This document shows, in pieces, positions 1 through 8,274 of a DNA stretch of 64,000 bases; the stretch's first letter is position 1, and each line of letters begins with the position of its first letter. Source of the stretch: Tenacibaculum ovolyticum DSM 18103. GTDB lineage: Bacteria > Bacteroidota > Bacteroidia > Flavobacteriales > Flavobacteriaceae. The translations under genes and the position numbers were made by a program. Location: the NCBI RefSeq assembly GCF_000430545.1, contig NZ_KE387163.1, positions 248,001-312,000 on the forward strand, read 5' to 3'. The notes below the pieces were generated by a model, which had not been told where the DNA came from, made no database searches, and saw nothing but the letters and a program-made list of their open reading frames with translations.

Positions 1-1707
1 ATGTTAAAATATCTTTATTTTTCTTTAGTATTCCTTTTTTCTTATACTTTATGTCATTCACAAGTTCACAACGAAAAAGAGCTAGAGCAGTTTAAAAAAA
101 AATTTTACTTAAATAGAAAAATAGGTGTAGATAGTTCTTTATACTATATGAATAAGATGTTAAATACTAATATAGCTTCTTATAAAACATTTGCTTTTTC
201 TGCAATAGAATATTTAAAAACAAGAGAAAAGCAATTTGTTGATATACAATTTTACAAAGATAGTATTCAAAATTATCTTCCAAAGATATCAGAAACGAAA
301 AAGAATCATACAATACTTTTTGATATACATATATTATTAGGAAATACTAATAAAAGAAGAGAACTTATAAAACCAGCATTAGAAAACTATATAAAAGCTG
401 AAAATTACGCTATCGCTGCAAATGATATTGAACGAATTATTAAAATAAAAGGAAATATTGCGTTAATATACCAAAACATGGGTGAGCTTAGCAAAGCCTT
501 AAACCAAGCAAAAAAAACACTTAGTCTTATAGAAAAAAACAAAGATTTTTTAGCAGACAAATACCAACTTAGAAAATATAAAACAGTATTAAATGTAGGA
601 GCAATATATACTACATTATTAGATAACACAATGAATCATCAATATGCAGATTCAACTTTGTTCCACTACAATTCATTACTTAAAGATAAAAATATTCAAC
701 TTAGTTCTTATCGTTATGCCAGAATTTATTATAGTTTAGGAACCGTTTATACTTTAAAAAAAGAGTATTCAAAGGCTAGTTATTTTCTTAAAAAGAGTAT
801 AGCACTTTTTAAAAAAAATAATTCGTTTTCCTACTTATATAAAAGTCATTATAATATTGGTTATAATTATTTAATGGCAAATAACTTAGAAAAAGCAAAA
901 AAAAGTTTTTTTTCGGTACTTCAAATAAAAAAAGACACCCTTTTAGATACTAAATATGTAAACACACACAAATATCTTTTTGAAATATATTTAAAACAGA
1001 ATAAAAATGATTCTGCTAGTTATTATTCAAATCGTTATCACAAATTACTTAACCTAGCATCAACAAAAGAGAATAAACAAATTATAGGGGCTGTTAAAGT
1101 AGACGCTGAAAATAATTATAATAAGAAAATTGATACATTAACAAAAAATACTACTAAAAAAACCTACTATTATATTGCAATTATTTTAGGTTTACTATTA
1201 GCACTAGTAGCAAGTATTTACTTAATTATTAAAAATACTAAAGAAAAAAAGGAAACTAAAAAAAGATTAAGTGAGTTATTAAGTAAGGTTTCAAAAAACG
1301 AAAAATTAAAAGACAAAAACTTTTCACTTCCTAAAAACTTAAACATAAAAAATGAGCAACACCAACAAATTATCAATGGTTTGTTAAAAATAGAAGACAA
1401 ATTATACTATTTAAAAGAAGAATTTAATTTATATAATGCTGCAAAAAAAATAGGTACTAATACTACCTATCTCTCTAAAGTAATAAAAGAATACAAAAAG
1501 ATGAGTTTTAGCGAATACACTAATGAGTTAAAAATAAATTATATTGTAAATGTAATGAGTAACGATAAAAAAGTAAGAGCTTATACTACTCAAGCTATAG
1601 GAGAAATTGGTGGCTATAAAAATGCGAAGTCTTTTACTAGAATCTTTAAAAATTACACAGGAATAACTCCTTATCAATTTATAGAAAAAATTAATAAGGA
1701 GTTATAA
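1..1707 (+). CDS. TPR-containing membrane regulator with AraC-type DNA-binding domain
   Basis: Predicted membrane-bound transcription factor of 568 aa. An N-terminal hydrophobic signal (about residues 1-20) precedes a TPR-rich sensor region (about 100-350). One membrane segment follows at about 391-411, then a cytoplasmic AraC-type helix-turn-helix at about 465-566 (ends with the typical SFTRIFKNYTGITPYQFI). This layout is common in Bacteroidetes, where the TPR part senses a signal outside or at the membrane. The ATG is the first base of the window, so an upstream start cannot be excluded, but the signal sequence fits this start. It lies next to the peptide/radical SAM locus and may control it; that link is an inference from position. 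Confidence 0.88.
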   Translation: MLKYLYFSLVFLFSYTLCHSQVHNEKELEQFKKKFYLNRKIGVDSSLYYMNKMLNTNIASYKTFAFSAIEYLKTREKQFVDIQFYKDSIQNYLPKISETKKNHTILFDIHILLGNTNKRRELIKPALENYIKAENYAIAANDIERIIKIKGNIALIYQNMGELSKALNQAKKTLSLIEKNKDFLADKYQLRKYKTVLNVGAIYTTLLDNTMNHQYADSTLFHYNSLLKDKNIQLSSYRYARIYYSLGTVYTLKKEYSKASYFLKKSIALFKKNNSFSYLYKSHYNIGYNYLMANNLEKAKKSFFSVLQIKKDTLLDTKYVNTHKYLFEIYLKQNKNDSASYYSNRYHKLLNLASTKENKQIIGAVKVDAENNYNKKIDTLTKNTTKKTYYYIAIILGLLLALVASIYLIIKNTKEKKETKKRLSELLSKVSKNEKLKDKNFSLPKNLNIKNEQHQQIINGLLKIEDKLYYLKEEFNLYNAAKKIGTNTTYLSKVIKEYKKMSFSEYTNELKINYIVNVMSNDKKVRAYTTQAIGEIGGYKNAKSFTRIFKNYTGITPYQFIEKINKEL

Positions 1708-1728
1708 TTTAATTGCTCTAAATACAAT

Positions 1729-1914
1729 CTATAAACATATTGCAGGCTCTCCTTTCTTATTAATATATGTAGATCCTAATGGTAATTTAAAACAATTTTC
1801 TTCTCCATCTGTATCTGGTCCTCCTTTCAAATTAGGACCTTCAGCTTTAACATTATACTGCTCTTCCCTTGTTAATTGATAAGCCTTTAAAGTATCAATA
1901 AATAATAGTTTCAT
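1729..1914 (-). CDS. Short peptide with Gly-Gly leader, candidate RiPP precursor
   Basis: A 61-aa ORF opposite in direction to its neighbours. Residues 1-31 look like a leader ending in a Gly-Gly (VKAEGPNLKGG). The core after it holds two cysteines (C42 and C60) bracketing the stretch GSTYINKKG. The Y-I-N triplet fits the aromatic-X-Asn pattern that cyclophane-forming radical SAM enzymes modify, and the same layout (Cys, aromatic-X-Asn, Cys) occurs in the peptide at 2278-2499. It lies 21 nt from the stop of the AraC-type gene, convergent with it. I do not recognise the family; a precursor role is inferred from size, leader and context. Confidence 0.5.
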   Translation of the reverse strand: MKLLFIDTLKAYQLTREEQYNVKAEGPNLKGGPDTDGEENCFKLPLGSTYINKKGEPAICL

Positions 1915-2129
1915 AATTTATCTGTTTTAGTTAGGTGAAGTTATGTTTTTTATTAAATAATTTTCACAAATTAAACCCCTTCAAAACAAAACAAATATAA
2001 ATGACTGATAACTAATCATTTAAATATGTTTTTAGTTGCCACAATTTTAAAATAATACCTCCCTTTTTTATAAATAACAACCTTCGATACTTCTTTTATC
2101 TTATTAAAAAATCAATATTTGGAAAAAGA

Positions 2130-2155
2130 AACACCTAATAAATAGGTGTTATTTT
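2130..2155 (+). terminator. Hairpin with T-run upstream of peptide gene (terminator or attenuator)
   Basis: An 8-bp perfect stem (AACACCTA / TAGGTGTT, loop ATAAA) is followed by ATTTTT. It has the shape of an intrinsic terminator. It lies 120 bp upstream of the peptide at 2278, with no gene ending just before it on the plus strand, so it may be a leader attenuator or the end of a short RNA. Confidence 0.5.
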
Positions 2156-2244
2156 TAAAATATAAAGATTTAATAAAACATATTAATATGGTCAAATATC
2201 TATAGGAAGCTGAAAATATAGGTATCATTTTTTTTACAAAAACT

Positions 2245-2254
2245 ATAGAGTAAG
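2245..2254 (+). promoter_or_regulatory. Shared decamer ATAGAGTAAG upstream of peptide gene
   Basis: ATAGAGTAAG ends 23 nt before the ATG of the peptide at 2278. The same ten bases end 19 nt before the ATG of the peptide at 3917. Its role (promoter part, translation element or regulator site) is unknown. Confidence 0.35.
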
Positions 2255-2277
2255 CATTTAAACTAAAACTTATAAAA

Positions 2278-2499
2278 ATGAAAAAAGCATTTTTTTTATC
2301 AAAAGGATTGGAGAAATTTTCAAACTTAGAAATTAACGATTTAGCACCTATTAAAGGGGGGGCGCTATATATTGAAGAGAAGATATATTACCCTACTAGT
2401 GGTGGTGGTAAATTATGTCCTTCTGGAATGGTTTGGAGTAATAGTCTAGGTAAATGTGTTACTGTTATTCTTAAAGATGTAAATCACGCAGTAAGATAA
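2278..2499 (+). CDS. Candidate cyclophane RiPP precursor peptide (WSN motif)
   Basis: A 73-aa peptide 74 nt upstream of the radical SAM/SPASM gene on the same strand. The leader (1-28) ends in LAPIKGG, a classic Gly-Gly cleavage site. The core has a glycine patch (G42-G44) and then CPSGMVWSNSLGKC, where C47 and C60 bracket W53-S54-N55. Trp-X-Asn is the three-residue type that XyeB/FxsB/GrrM-like maturases bridge between the aromatic side chain and the third residue. The C-terminal tail is about 13 residues. No transporter or dedicated protease gene is adjacent. The precursor role is strongly suggested by context but not proven; a small secreted Cys-loop protein is the alternative. Confidence 0.68.
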   Translation: MKKAFFLSKGLEKFSNLEINDLAPIKGGALYIEEKIYYPTSGGGKLCPSGMVWSNSLGKCVTVILKDVNHAVR

Positions 2500-2517
2500 T
2501 ATTTCTTTTAAAATACT

Positions 2518-2548
2518 CAAGGAAATTGTAAAAAACACAATTTCCTTG
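2518..2548 (+). terminator. Intercistronic hairpin between peptide and maturase
   Basis: Perfect 12-bp stem CAAGGAAATTGT / ACAATTTCCTTG with a 7-nt loop, 18 nt after the peptide stop and 26 nt before the maturase ATG. It is followed by a weak T-rich stretch (TTGTTATATT). It could partly stop transcription or protect the upstream mRNA, giving more precursor than enzyme. Confidence 0.6.
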
Positions 2549-2573
2549 TTGTTATATTAATAAATCATAAATC

Positions 2574-3809
2574 ATGGATTTTAACTCATTAGCTATTAAA
2601 GTAGCTAGTCGATGCAACCTAAATTGCTCATATTGCTTCATGTACAATTTAGGAGACACTACTTATAAAAAACAACCTAAATTCATGTCGTATGAAACAG
2701 TTGATCATATAATTGAAAAAGCAAAAAATCATATAAAAAAATATAATAAAAAAGAGTTTTCTTTTCTATTTCATGGAGGTGAACCTTTGTTAGCTCCTAA
2801 AGAATTTTATATTGATTTTATTAATAAAGTTAAAAAAATACAAAACGAACTTAATGATGTATTTTTTTCTTTTGACTTACAAACAAACGGGGTTCTACTC
2901 GATGAAAGCTGGATTCAATTATTTAAAGAATTAAACATTTCTCCTAGCGTTAGTGTTGATGGTACTAAAAAAGCGCATGATATGTTTCGAGTAGATCATA
3001 AAGGTAATGGTAGTTATGATACTGTTTTTAAAAGCATCGGATTATTAATAAAAAAAATGACTTTTGCTGATATAGCATGTGTTATTAATATTAAAGAGAC
3101 TCCAAAAGATATATATGAAAGTTTTAAAGAAATGAACGTTAGTTATGTGAATTTTTTAATCCCAGATTACACTCATGATAATTTTCCTTTTAATAGTAAA
3201 GAAGGCTTAATGGGAGACTGGTTAATTAAATTATTTGACATTTGGGTTAATGATACACAACGATATAAAATTCCATTATTTATAGGTTTATTAAATACTT
3301 TAATGAGAGTTAATGAGAATACAAAAAACGAGTCGACTGTTTTAATTATTGAAACTAATGGCGAAATTGAAGCTATTGATTCTTTAAAAGCCTGCGGTCA
3401 TGGGTTTACTAAAACTGGCTTAAATATTAAAGAAGATAGTTTTCAAGATATTGAAAAAACATCTTTAGGTAAGTTATATTTTAATGATTTTAATTCTAAA
3501 CTTTGTAAGCAATGTTTAGAGTGTCCTTTAAAAGAAGTTTGCAAAGGAGGTAGATTAGTTCATCGTTATAGTAAAGAAAACGGATTTAATAACCCTTCTA
3601 TTTACTGCAATGATTTGATTAAATTGATAGCTCATATCCAGAAATTTTTTATCTCATGTTACCCTGATTTAAACAAAAAAGAGAACATAGAGGAAATATC
3701 ACCTGATGAAATCATGAACTACCTTACTTCTATTCATGAAAATACTGAATCTATCTACAAAAAAGAATTAGAGCTCTTTTCTGAAATAAATATGAGAAGT
3801 GCGTCATAA
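2574..3809 (+). CDS. Radical SAM/SPASM peptide maturase (cyclophane-forming type)
   Basis: A 411-aa iron-sulfur enzyme that should modify the adjacent peptide(s). The radical SAM cluster motif is C14-x3-C18-x2-C21, followed by the SAM-binding HGGEP at 67-71 and SVDGTKKAHDMFR around 127-139. LIPDYTHDN at 195-203 resembles the conserved segment of the FxsB/GrrM/XyeB clade. The SPASM part carries auxiliary-cluster cysteines C274, C311, C314, C317, C323 and C345, with C362 beyond. These relatives install a C-C or C-O bond between an aromatic residue and the residue two positions on, matching WSN and YIN in the nearby peptides. An anaerobic sulfatase-maturase role is less likely because no sulfatase is nearby. 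Confidence 0.85.
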   Translation: MDFNSLAIKVASRCNLNCSYCFMYNLGDTTYKKQPKFMSYETVDHIIEKAKNHIKKYNKKEFSFLFHGGEPLLAPKEFYIDFINKVKKIQNELNDVFFSFDLQTNGVLLDESWIQLFKELNISPSVSVDGTKKAHDMFRVDHKGNGSYDTVFKSIGLLIKKMTFADIACVINIKETPKDIYESFKEMNVSYVNFLIPDYTHDNFPFNSKEGLMGDWLIKLFDIWVNDTQRYKIPLFIGLLNTLMRVNENTKNESTVLIIETNGEIEAIDSLKACGHGFTKTGLNIKEDSFQDIEKTSLGKLYFNDFNSKLCKQCLECPLKEVCKGGRLVHRYSKENGFNNPSIYCNDLIKLIAHIQKFFISCYPDLNKKENIEEISPDEIMNYLTSIHENTESIYKKELELFSEINMRSAS

Positions 3810-3887
3810 TAATTATGAGGTAAAAAATTCTAAAATATTTCTGACCAGCTCAATATATTAATTAATGCGAAACCTGAAAAGCATATA

Positions 3888-3897
3888 ATAGAGTAAG
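3888..3897 (+). promoter_or_regulatory. Second copy of decamer ATAGAGTAAG
   Basis: Identical to 2245-2254 and placed 19 nt upstream of the 54-aa peptide ATG at 3917. It suggests a shared element for the two plus-strand peptide genes. Confidence 0.35.
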
Positions 3898-3916
3898 GAA
3901 CAAAAAAATAGAAAAC

Positions 3917-4081
3917 ATGTTAGAATCAATTTCAAAATTAGGTACTGTTTTAAACAAAAAAACGCAAAAAACAATTAATGGAGGTCAAGTACAATGTCCT
4001 AGAAACCATATTCTTGTTTGTAATTATTTTGGATGCTATTGCAAAGATTTAAACCAAATAGACCCTATTGAAACAAAGTAA
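3917..4081 (+). CDS. 54-aa Gly-Gly leader peptide, bacteriocin/RiPP-like
   Basis: A 54-codon ORF, ATG to TAA, 107 nt after the maturase. The leader MLESISKLGTVLNKKTQKTI ends in NGG (N21-G22-G23). This is very like the common Bacteroidetes 'natural product precursor' leader with a double-glycine cleavage site. The 31-residue core has four cysteines (C27, C35, C40, C42) and the run VCNYFGCYCKD. Y41-C42-K43 could be an aromatic-X-Lys target, but the core looks more like a disulfide- or thioether-rich peptide. It is followed directly by a strong terminator. A second product for the same maturase or an independent secreted peptide are both possible. Confidence 0.65.
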   Translation: MLESISKLGTVLNKKTQKTINGGQVQCPRNHILVCNYFGCYCKDLNQIDPIETK

Positions 4082-4097
4082 ACTTATTTATAATAAA

Positions 4098-4137
4098 AAA
4101 ATCGGCTAATTAATTTATAAATTAATTAGCCGATTTT
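4098..4137. terminator. Bidirectional terminator, perfect 40-bp palindrome
   Basis: Two perfect 20-nt arms (AAAATCGGCTAATTAATTTA and its complement) meet without a spacer and are flanked by A and T runs. It sits 16 nt after the peptide stop and 20 nt from the lon stop, so it can end transcripts from both sides. Confidence 0.88.
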
Positions 4138-4157
4138 ACACTTATATATAAACACTA

Positions 4158-6632
4158 TTACACTAATTTCTTAGCATTTTTCACTTTTTGTTTAGTAAGA
4201 GCAATGTCGATAACCTCATGCATTTCAGTTACATAATGAAAAGTTAATCCTTTTAAGTAACCTTCTTTAATTTCTTCAATGTCTTTTTTATTATCAGCAC
4301 ACAAAATAAGTTCTTTAATATTTGCTCGTTTTGCAGCTAATATTTTTTCTTTAATCCCTCCTACAGGTAATACTTTACCTCGTAAAGTAATTTCACCTGT
4401 CATCGCTAACTTGTTTTTTACTTTACGTTGTGTAAATACCGATACTAATGAAGTTAACATTGTAATACCTGCACTTGGTCCATCTTTAGGAGTTGCACCC
4501 TCAGGCACGTGAATATGTACGTCGTATTTTTCTAACACTTCTGGTTTAATTCCAAACTCTTCAGCATTAGCTTTTATATACTTCATTGCTATTGTAGAAG
4601 ATTCTTTCATTACTTTACCTAAGTTACCTGTAATAGAAAGGTTTCCTTTTCCTTTAGATAAAATAGATTCTATAAATAAAATATCTCCACCAACACTTGT
4701 CCATGCTAAACCTGTAACCACACCTGCAACATCGTTATTTTCGTATTTATCACGTTCTAAACGAGGAGCTCCCAAAATAGATTCAATATCTTCATTTGTT
4801 AAAGCTACATTATATTCCTCTTCCATTGCAATAGATTTAGCTGCGAAACGTACAACTTTAGCTACTTGCTTCTCTAAACCACGTACACCAGATTCTCTAG
4901 TATAGCCTTCAACTATTTTTTCTAATTGTTTCTTACCAACAGTTAAATGTTCAGGAGTTAATCCATGCTCTTTTAATTGCTTTGGAAATAAATATTTTTT
5001 AGCTATTTCAACTTTCTCTTCAATCGTATATCCAGTAACATTAATAATCTCCATACGATCACGTAATGCCCATGGTATTTGACCTAGATTATTAGCAGTA
5101 GCAATAAACAATACTTTTGATAAATCGTAACCTACTTCTAAATAATTATCGTAAAACTCAGTATTTTGTTCTGGATCTAATACTTCTAACATTGCTGAAG
5201 ACGGATCTCCTTGATTACTTTGACTTAACTTATCTATTTCATCTAATACAAATACAGGATTTGATGTTCCAGACTTTTTAATGTTTTGAATTAAACGCCC
5301 TGGCATAGCACCAATATATGTTTTACGATGTCCACGAATTTCAGCTTCATCACGTAAACCACCTAGTGACATACGTACGTATTTTCGCCCTAATGCTTCT
5401 GCAACCGATTTACCTAATGATGTTTTACCAACACCTGGAGGTCCATATAAACAAAGAATTGGTGATTTCATGTCACCACGCAATTTTAAAACAGCTAAAT
5501 GCTCTATAATACGTTCTTTTACTTTCTCTAACCCAAAGTGATCTCTATCTAATATTTTCTGAGCTCTTTTTAAGTCAAACTTATCCTCAGAAAACTCATT
5601 CCAAGGTAATTCTAACATTAGCTCTAAGTAATTACGCTGAACACCATACTCTGCCATTTGAGGGTTCATTCGTTTTAAACGACTTAACTCTTTTTCAAAT
5701 GTATTTGCAACTTCTTTATTCCATTTTTTCGTTTTAGCTTTCTCTCTCATTTCATCTAACTCCTGATCATGAGAAACACCACCTAATTCATCTTGAATGG
5801 TTTTTAATTGCTGATGTAAATAATATTCACGTTGTTGCTGATCTAAATCAGAACGTGTTTTAGATTGAATATCATTTCGTAATTGTAATTTTTGAAGTTC
5901 CTTATCTAAATTCTTTAACGTTAATAACGCGCGTTCTTTTAAATTATCTTTTTCAAGTAAAACTTGTTTTTTAGCAACACTTAACTCCATATTAGATGAA
6001 ATAAAGTTTACTAAAAACGAATTAGATTTAATATTTTTAATAGCAAAAGAAGCTTCTGAAGGTAACATTGGGTTTTCTTTAATAACCTCTAAAGCTAACT
6101 CTTTAATAGACTCTATAATAGCATCAAACTCTTTTTGATCATCAACCTCTTTATCATCTACAGCCTCATGAACCCTTGCCTTTAAATAAGGTTCTTCTTG
6201 CGTAATTTCATCTATTTCAAAACGTTTTTTTCCTTGAATAATAATCGTTGTATTACCATCAGGCATTTTAAGAACACGCAAAATTTGAGCTACAACCCCT
6301 GTTTTATGAATATCATTTAATCCAGGGTCTTCAACATCGCCATCTTTTTGTGCAACTACTCCAACTATTTTGTCACCTTTGTTTGCATCCTTTATTAACT
6401 GAATCGATTTATCTCTACCAGCAGTAATTGGAATTACAACACCAGGAAACAACACTGTATTTCTTAAAGGTAAAATAGGCAACTCAGCAGGTACCTTTTC
6501 TTTATTTATTATTTCTTCATCTTCAGGTGTTAATAATGGAATTAATTCTGAATCTTCATTAAAAGCATCTTGAAGCGACAAATTGTCTAAATGTATTATT
6601 TTTGATTTACTCATATCTTTTATATCTGTCAT
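4158..6632 (-). CDS. lon: ATP-dependent protease Lon (endopeptidase La)
   Basis: Full-length LonA protease, 824 aa; cytosolic AAA+ serine protease that degrades damaged and regulatory proteins. The substrate-binding LON N-domain covers about 45-250 (starts with [19 protein letters not shown]), followed by a coiled region. The AAA+ module has Walker A GPPGVGKT at 397-404 and Walker B VFVLDEID at 460-467. The protease domain has catalytic S720 in PKDGPSAG and K761 in GGIKEK. It is monocistronic, convergent with the peptide locus, and ends in the shared palindromic terminator. No heat-shock promoter could be identified with confidence upstream. Confidence 0.98.
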   Translation of the reverse strand: MTDIKDMSKSKIIHLDNLSLQDAFNEDSELIPLLTPEDEEIINKEKVPAELPILPLRNTVLFPGVVIPITAGRDKSIQLIKDANKGDKIVGVVAQKDGDVEDPGLNDIHKTGVVAQILRVLKMPDGNTTIIIQGKKRFEIDEITQEEPYLKARVHEAVDDKEVDDQKEFDAIIESIKELALEVIKENPMLPSEASFAIKNIKSNSFLVNFISSNMELSVAKKQVLLEKDNLKERALLTLKNLDKELQKLQLRNDIQSKTRSDLDQQQREYYLHQQLKTIQDELGGVSHDQELDEMREKAKTKKWNKEVANTFEKELSRLKRMNPQMAEYGVQRNYLELMLELPWNEFSEDKFDLKRAQKILDRDHFGLEKVKERIIEHLAVLKLRGDMKSPILCLYGPPGVGKTSLGKSVAEALGRKYVRMSLGGLRDEAEIRGHRKTYIGAMPGRLIQNIKKSGTSNPVFVLDEIDKLSQSNQGDPSSAMLEVLDPEQNTEFYDNYLEVGYDLSKVLFIATANNLGQIPWALRDRMEIINVTGYTIEEKVEIAKKYLFPKQLKEHGLTPEHLTVGKKQLEKIVEGYTRESGVRGLEKQVAKVVRFAAKSIAMEEEYNVALTNEDIESILGAPRLERDKYENNDVAGVVTGLAWTSVGGDILFIESILSKGKGNLSITGNLGKVMKESSTIAMKYIKANAEEFGIKPEVLEKYDVHIHVPEGATPKDGPSAGITMLTSLVSVFTQRKVKNKLAMTGEITLRGKVLPVGGIKEKILAAKRANIKELILCADNKKDIEEIKEGYLKGLTFHYVTEMHEVIDIALTKQKVKNAKKLV

Positions 6633-6837
6633 AGTGACATTTTTATGATGTAGCTAACATTATAAAACGCACTTTTTAAACTGTAAACATTTGATAAATA
6701 ACTAAGTATATTAATTTTAGCTATTTTTATTACTTTAATAAGTCAATTGTTGTGCCAAGTAAAATTTCATTTATTTTGTAACTAATTACTAAGTGAGTCG
6801 TCATAATTAATATGTTTTACAAAAAGCTAACTAAACA

Positions 6838-7515
6838 ATGAAAACTAAATTACTATTTATTTCTATCATTTTACTTATAATTAGTTGTTCAACTAATAAA
6901 AACTCAGATGATTTTATAAAAAGCGCCACAGGTCGTTATTTTTTTAATGCTGATGAAGTTATAACCGTTAAATTTAATGACAATAAACTACTGCTAACAT
7001 GGCGTAACCAAAACTTAACGCCTTTAAAAATAAATGATACCACTTTTTATGTTAGCGAATTAAATGAGAAGTTAATTTTTAATACTTTTAAAAATAATAT
7101 TGAATTAGCTAAAAAACGTGAACATAAAGATAAATTATATGTTTTTAATAAGTTAAAGGATGGAGAGAAAACACCTAGTGAATACCTTTCTTTAAATAAT
7201 TTTAAAGCCGCTTTAAACGGTTATAAAACTATTAAACAAAACGACAGTTTAAATCCGGTAATTAGAGAAAACAACTTAAATCGTTTGGGGTATAACTATC
7301 TATCAAAAAAGGAATATAAGAAAGCAATTAGTGTGTTTAAAATTAATATAGAATTGTACCCAAAAAGCTCGAATACTTATGATAGCACAGGCGACGCTTA
7401 TGCTAAAATGAAAGATACATTAAAAGCTATAACTTATTATAAAAAAGCATTAGCTGTGAATCCTGAAAACAGAAGCTCTAAAAGAGCTTTAAATAAATTA
7501 ACAAAAAAAGAATAA
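6838..7515 (+). CDS. TPR-containing lipoprotein
   Basis: A 225-aa predicted lipoprotein. The signal sequence ends at a lipobox-like IISC (Cys17), so it is likely anchored in a membrane. A short N-terminal domain (about 25-95) of unknown fold is followed by two or three TPR helices (about 110-215, e.g. SSNTYDSTGDAYAKMKDTLK and the matching A-x-x-Y-x-K-A-L pattern). TPR units bind other proteins; the partner is unknown. The stop is 5 nt before the start of the DinB-like gene, so the two are probably co-transcribed. Confidence 0.75.
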   Translation: MKTKLLFISIILLIISCSTNKNSDDFIKSATGRYFFNADEVITVKFNDNKLLLTWRNQNLTPLKINDTTFYVSELNEKLIFNTFKNNIELAKKREHKDKLYVFNKLKDGEKTPSEYLSLNNFKAALNGYKTIKQNDSLNPVIRENNLNRLGYNYLSKKEYKKAISVFKINIELYPKSSNTYDSTGDAYAKMKDTLKAITYYKKALAVNPENRSSKRALNKLTKKE

Positions 7516-7520
7516 TTTTA

Positions 7521-8048
7521 ATGGAACATTTAAAATTCCCGATTGGTAAGCCTAATATTCCTGCTAAAATAACAGCTACTCATATTTTAAAATGGATTGA
7601 AGTTTTAGATAGCTTTCCTGACAAATTAACAGCTTTGGTTGAAAATTTATCTGAAGCACAATTAGATATCTGTTACAGAAAGGAAGGCTGGTCTATAAGA
7701 CAAGTTGTTCATCATTGTGCAGACAGTCATCATAATTCATACACTCGTTTTAAATGGACTTTAACTGAAGATACTCCCGTGATTAAAGCATATTACGAAG
7801 ATCGTTGGGCAGAATTATTTGATTCTAAGTCTGCCCCTATTAACCTTTCTTTAAATTCATTAAAAGCGCTGCATGCTAAATGGGTATATCTTTTAAAAGG
7901 CTTAACAAATGATGATTTAAATAAGTTTTTTATTCATCCGGATGGACTTGAAAAAGTTAGTTTAAAAGAAAATATTGGTATTTATGCATGGCATTGTAAT
8001 CATCATTACGAACATATAAATCAGTTAATAATTAAAAAAGAATGGTAG
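7521..8048 (+). CDS. DinB/YfiT-family metal-dependent hydrolase or thiol transferase
   Basis: A 175-aa protein of the DinB-like four-helix fold. It matches the YfiT (bacillithiol S-transferase) subgroup: an N-terminal FPIGKP, EGWSIRQVVHHCADSHHNSY in the middle and HCNHHYEHI near the C-terminus. The conserved histidines (around 66-72 and 157-165) are the likely metal ligands. Members move a low-molecular-weight thiol onto electrophiles or act as small hydrolases. The substrate here cannot be told from sequence. It follows the TPR lipoprotein by 5 nt and is probably translated from the same mRNA. Confidence 0.8.
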   Translation: MEHLKFPIGKPNIPAKITATHILKWIEVLDSFPDKLTALVENLSEAQLDICYRKEGWSIRQVVHHCADSHHNSYTRFKWTLTEDTPVIKAYYEDRWAELFDSKSAPINLSLNSLKALHAKWVYLLKGLTNDDLNKFFIHPDGLEKVSLKENIGIYAWHCNHHYEHINQLIIKKEW

Positions 8049-8161
8049 TAAAAACTAACTATAATTAATAATCTTGATTTACCTACGAACTACCAACAAG
8101 TACTCTTTTAAAGAAATTTATAGCTAAATATTCCTCTTAAGACCTAAATAAATTATTTTAC

Positions 8162-8200
8162 AAACGATAAATATTTTTTTGAAGATATTTATCGTTTTTT
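8162..8200 (+). terminator. Intrinsic terminator
   Basis: A 13-bp stem (AAACGATAAATAT / ATATTTATCGTTT) with a T-rich 10-nt loop, followed by further Ts. It lies 114 nt after the DinB-like gene. Confidence 0.75.
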
Positions 8201-8262
8201 CATTAGAAAAATTACTGCTATTCATTTCACAGTTTCTTAACTAGTTTCAGCCCAATAATTCT

Positions 8263-8270
8263 TATTTTTG
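8263..8270 (+). promoter_or_regulatory. Candidate -7 promoter box TATTTTTG, next to start codon
   Basis: TATTTTTG fits the Bacteroidetes -7 consensus TAnnTTTG. It ends only 4 nt before the ATG at 8275, which would give a leaderless mRNA. No TTG box is seen at the usual -33 spacing. Confidence 0.45.
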
Positions 8271-8274
8271 CTTT

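Larger units (their letters stand above)
1915..2277. other. Intergenic region between two divergent peptide genes
   Basis: 363 bp of AT-rich DNA between the divergent peptide genes. It presumably holds both promoters. I found no clean TAnnTTTG box on either strand. The clear structures are a hairpin at 2130-2155 and the decamer ATAGAGTAAG at 2245-2254, which recurs upstream of the peptide at 3917. Confidence 0.6.

Noticed and set aside
2278..2499. Peptide as a chitin-binding-like Cys-loop domain (C-x2-G-x2-W-x6-C spacing)
   Set aside because: The resemblance is short, the Gly-Gly leader and the adjacent radical SAM gene fit a modified peptide better, and the spacing has only two Cys.
2574..3809. 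Radical SAM enzyme as anaerobic sulfatase-maturating enzyme
   Set aside because: No sulfatase nearby and the segment LIPDYTHDN plus adjacent Gly-Gly peptides favour the peptide-cyclophane clade.
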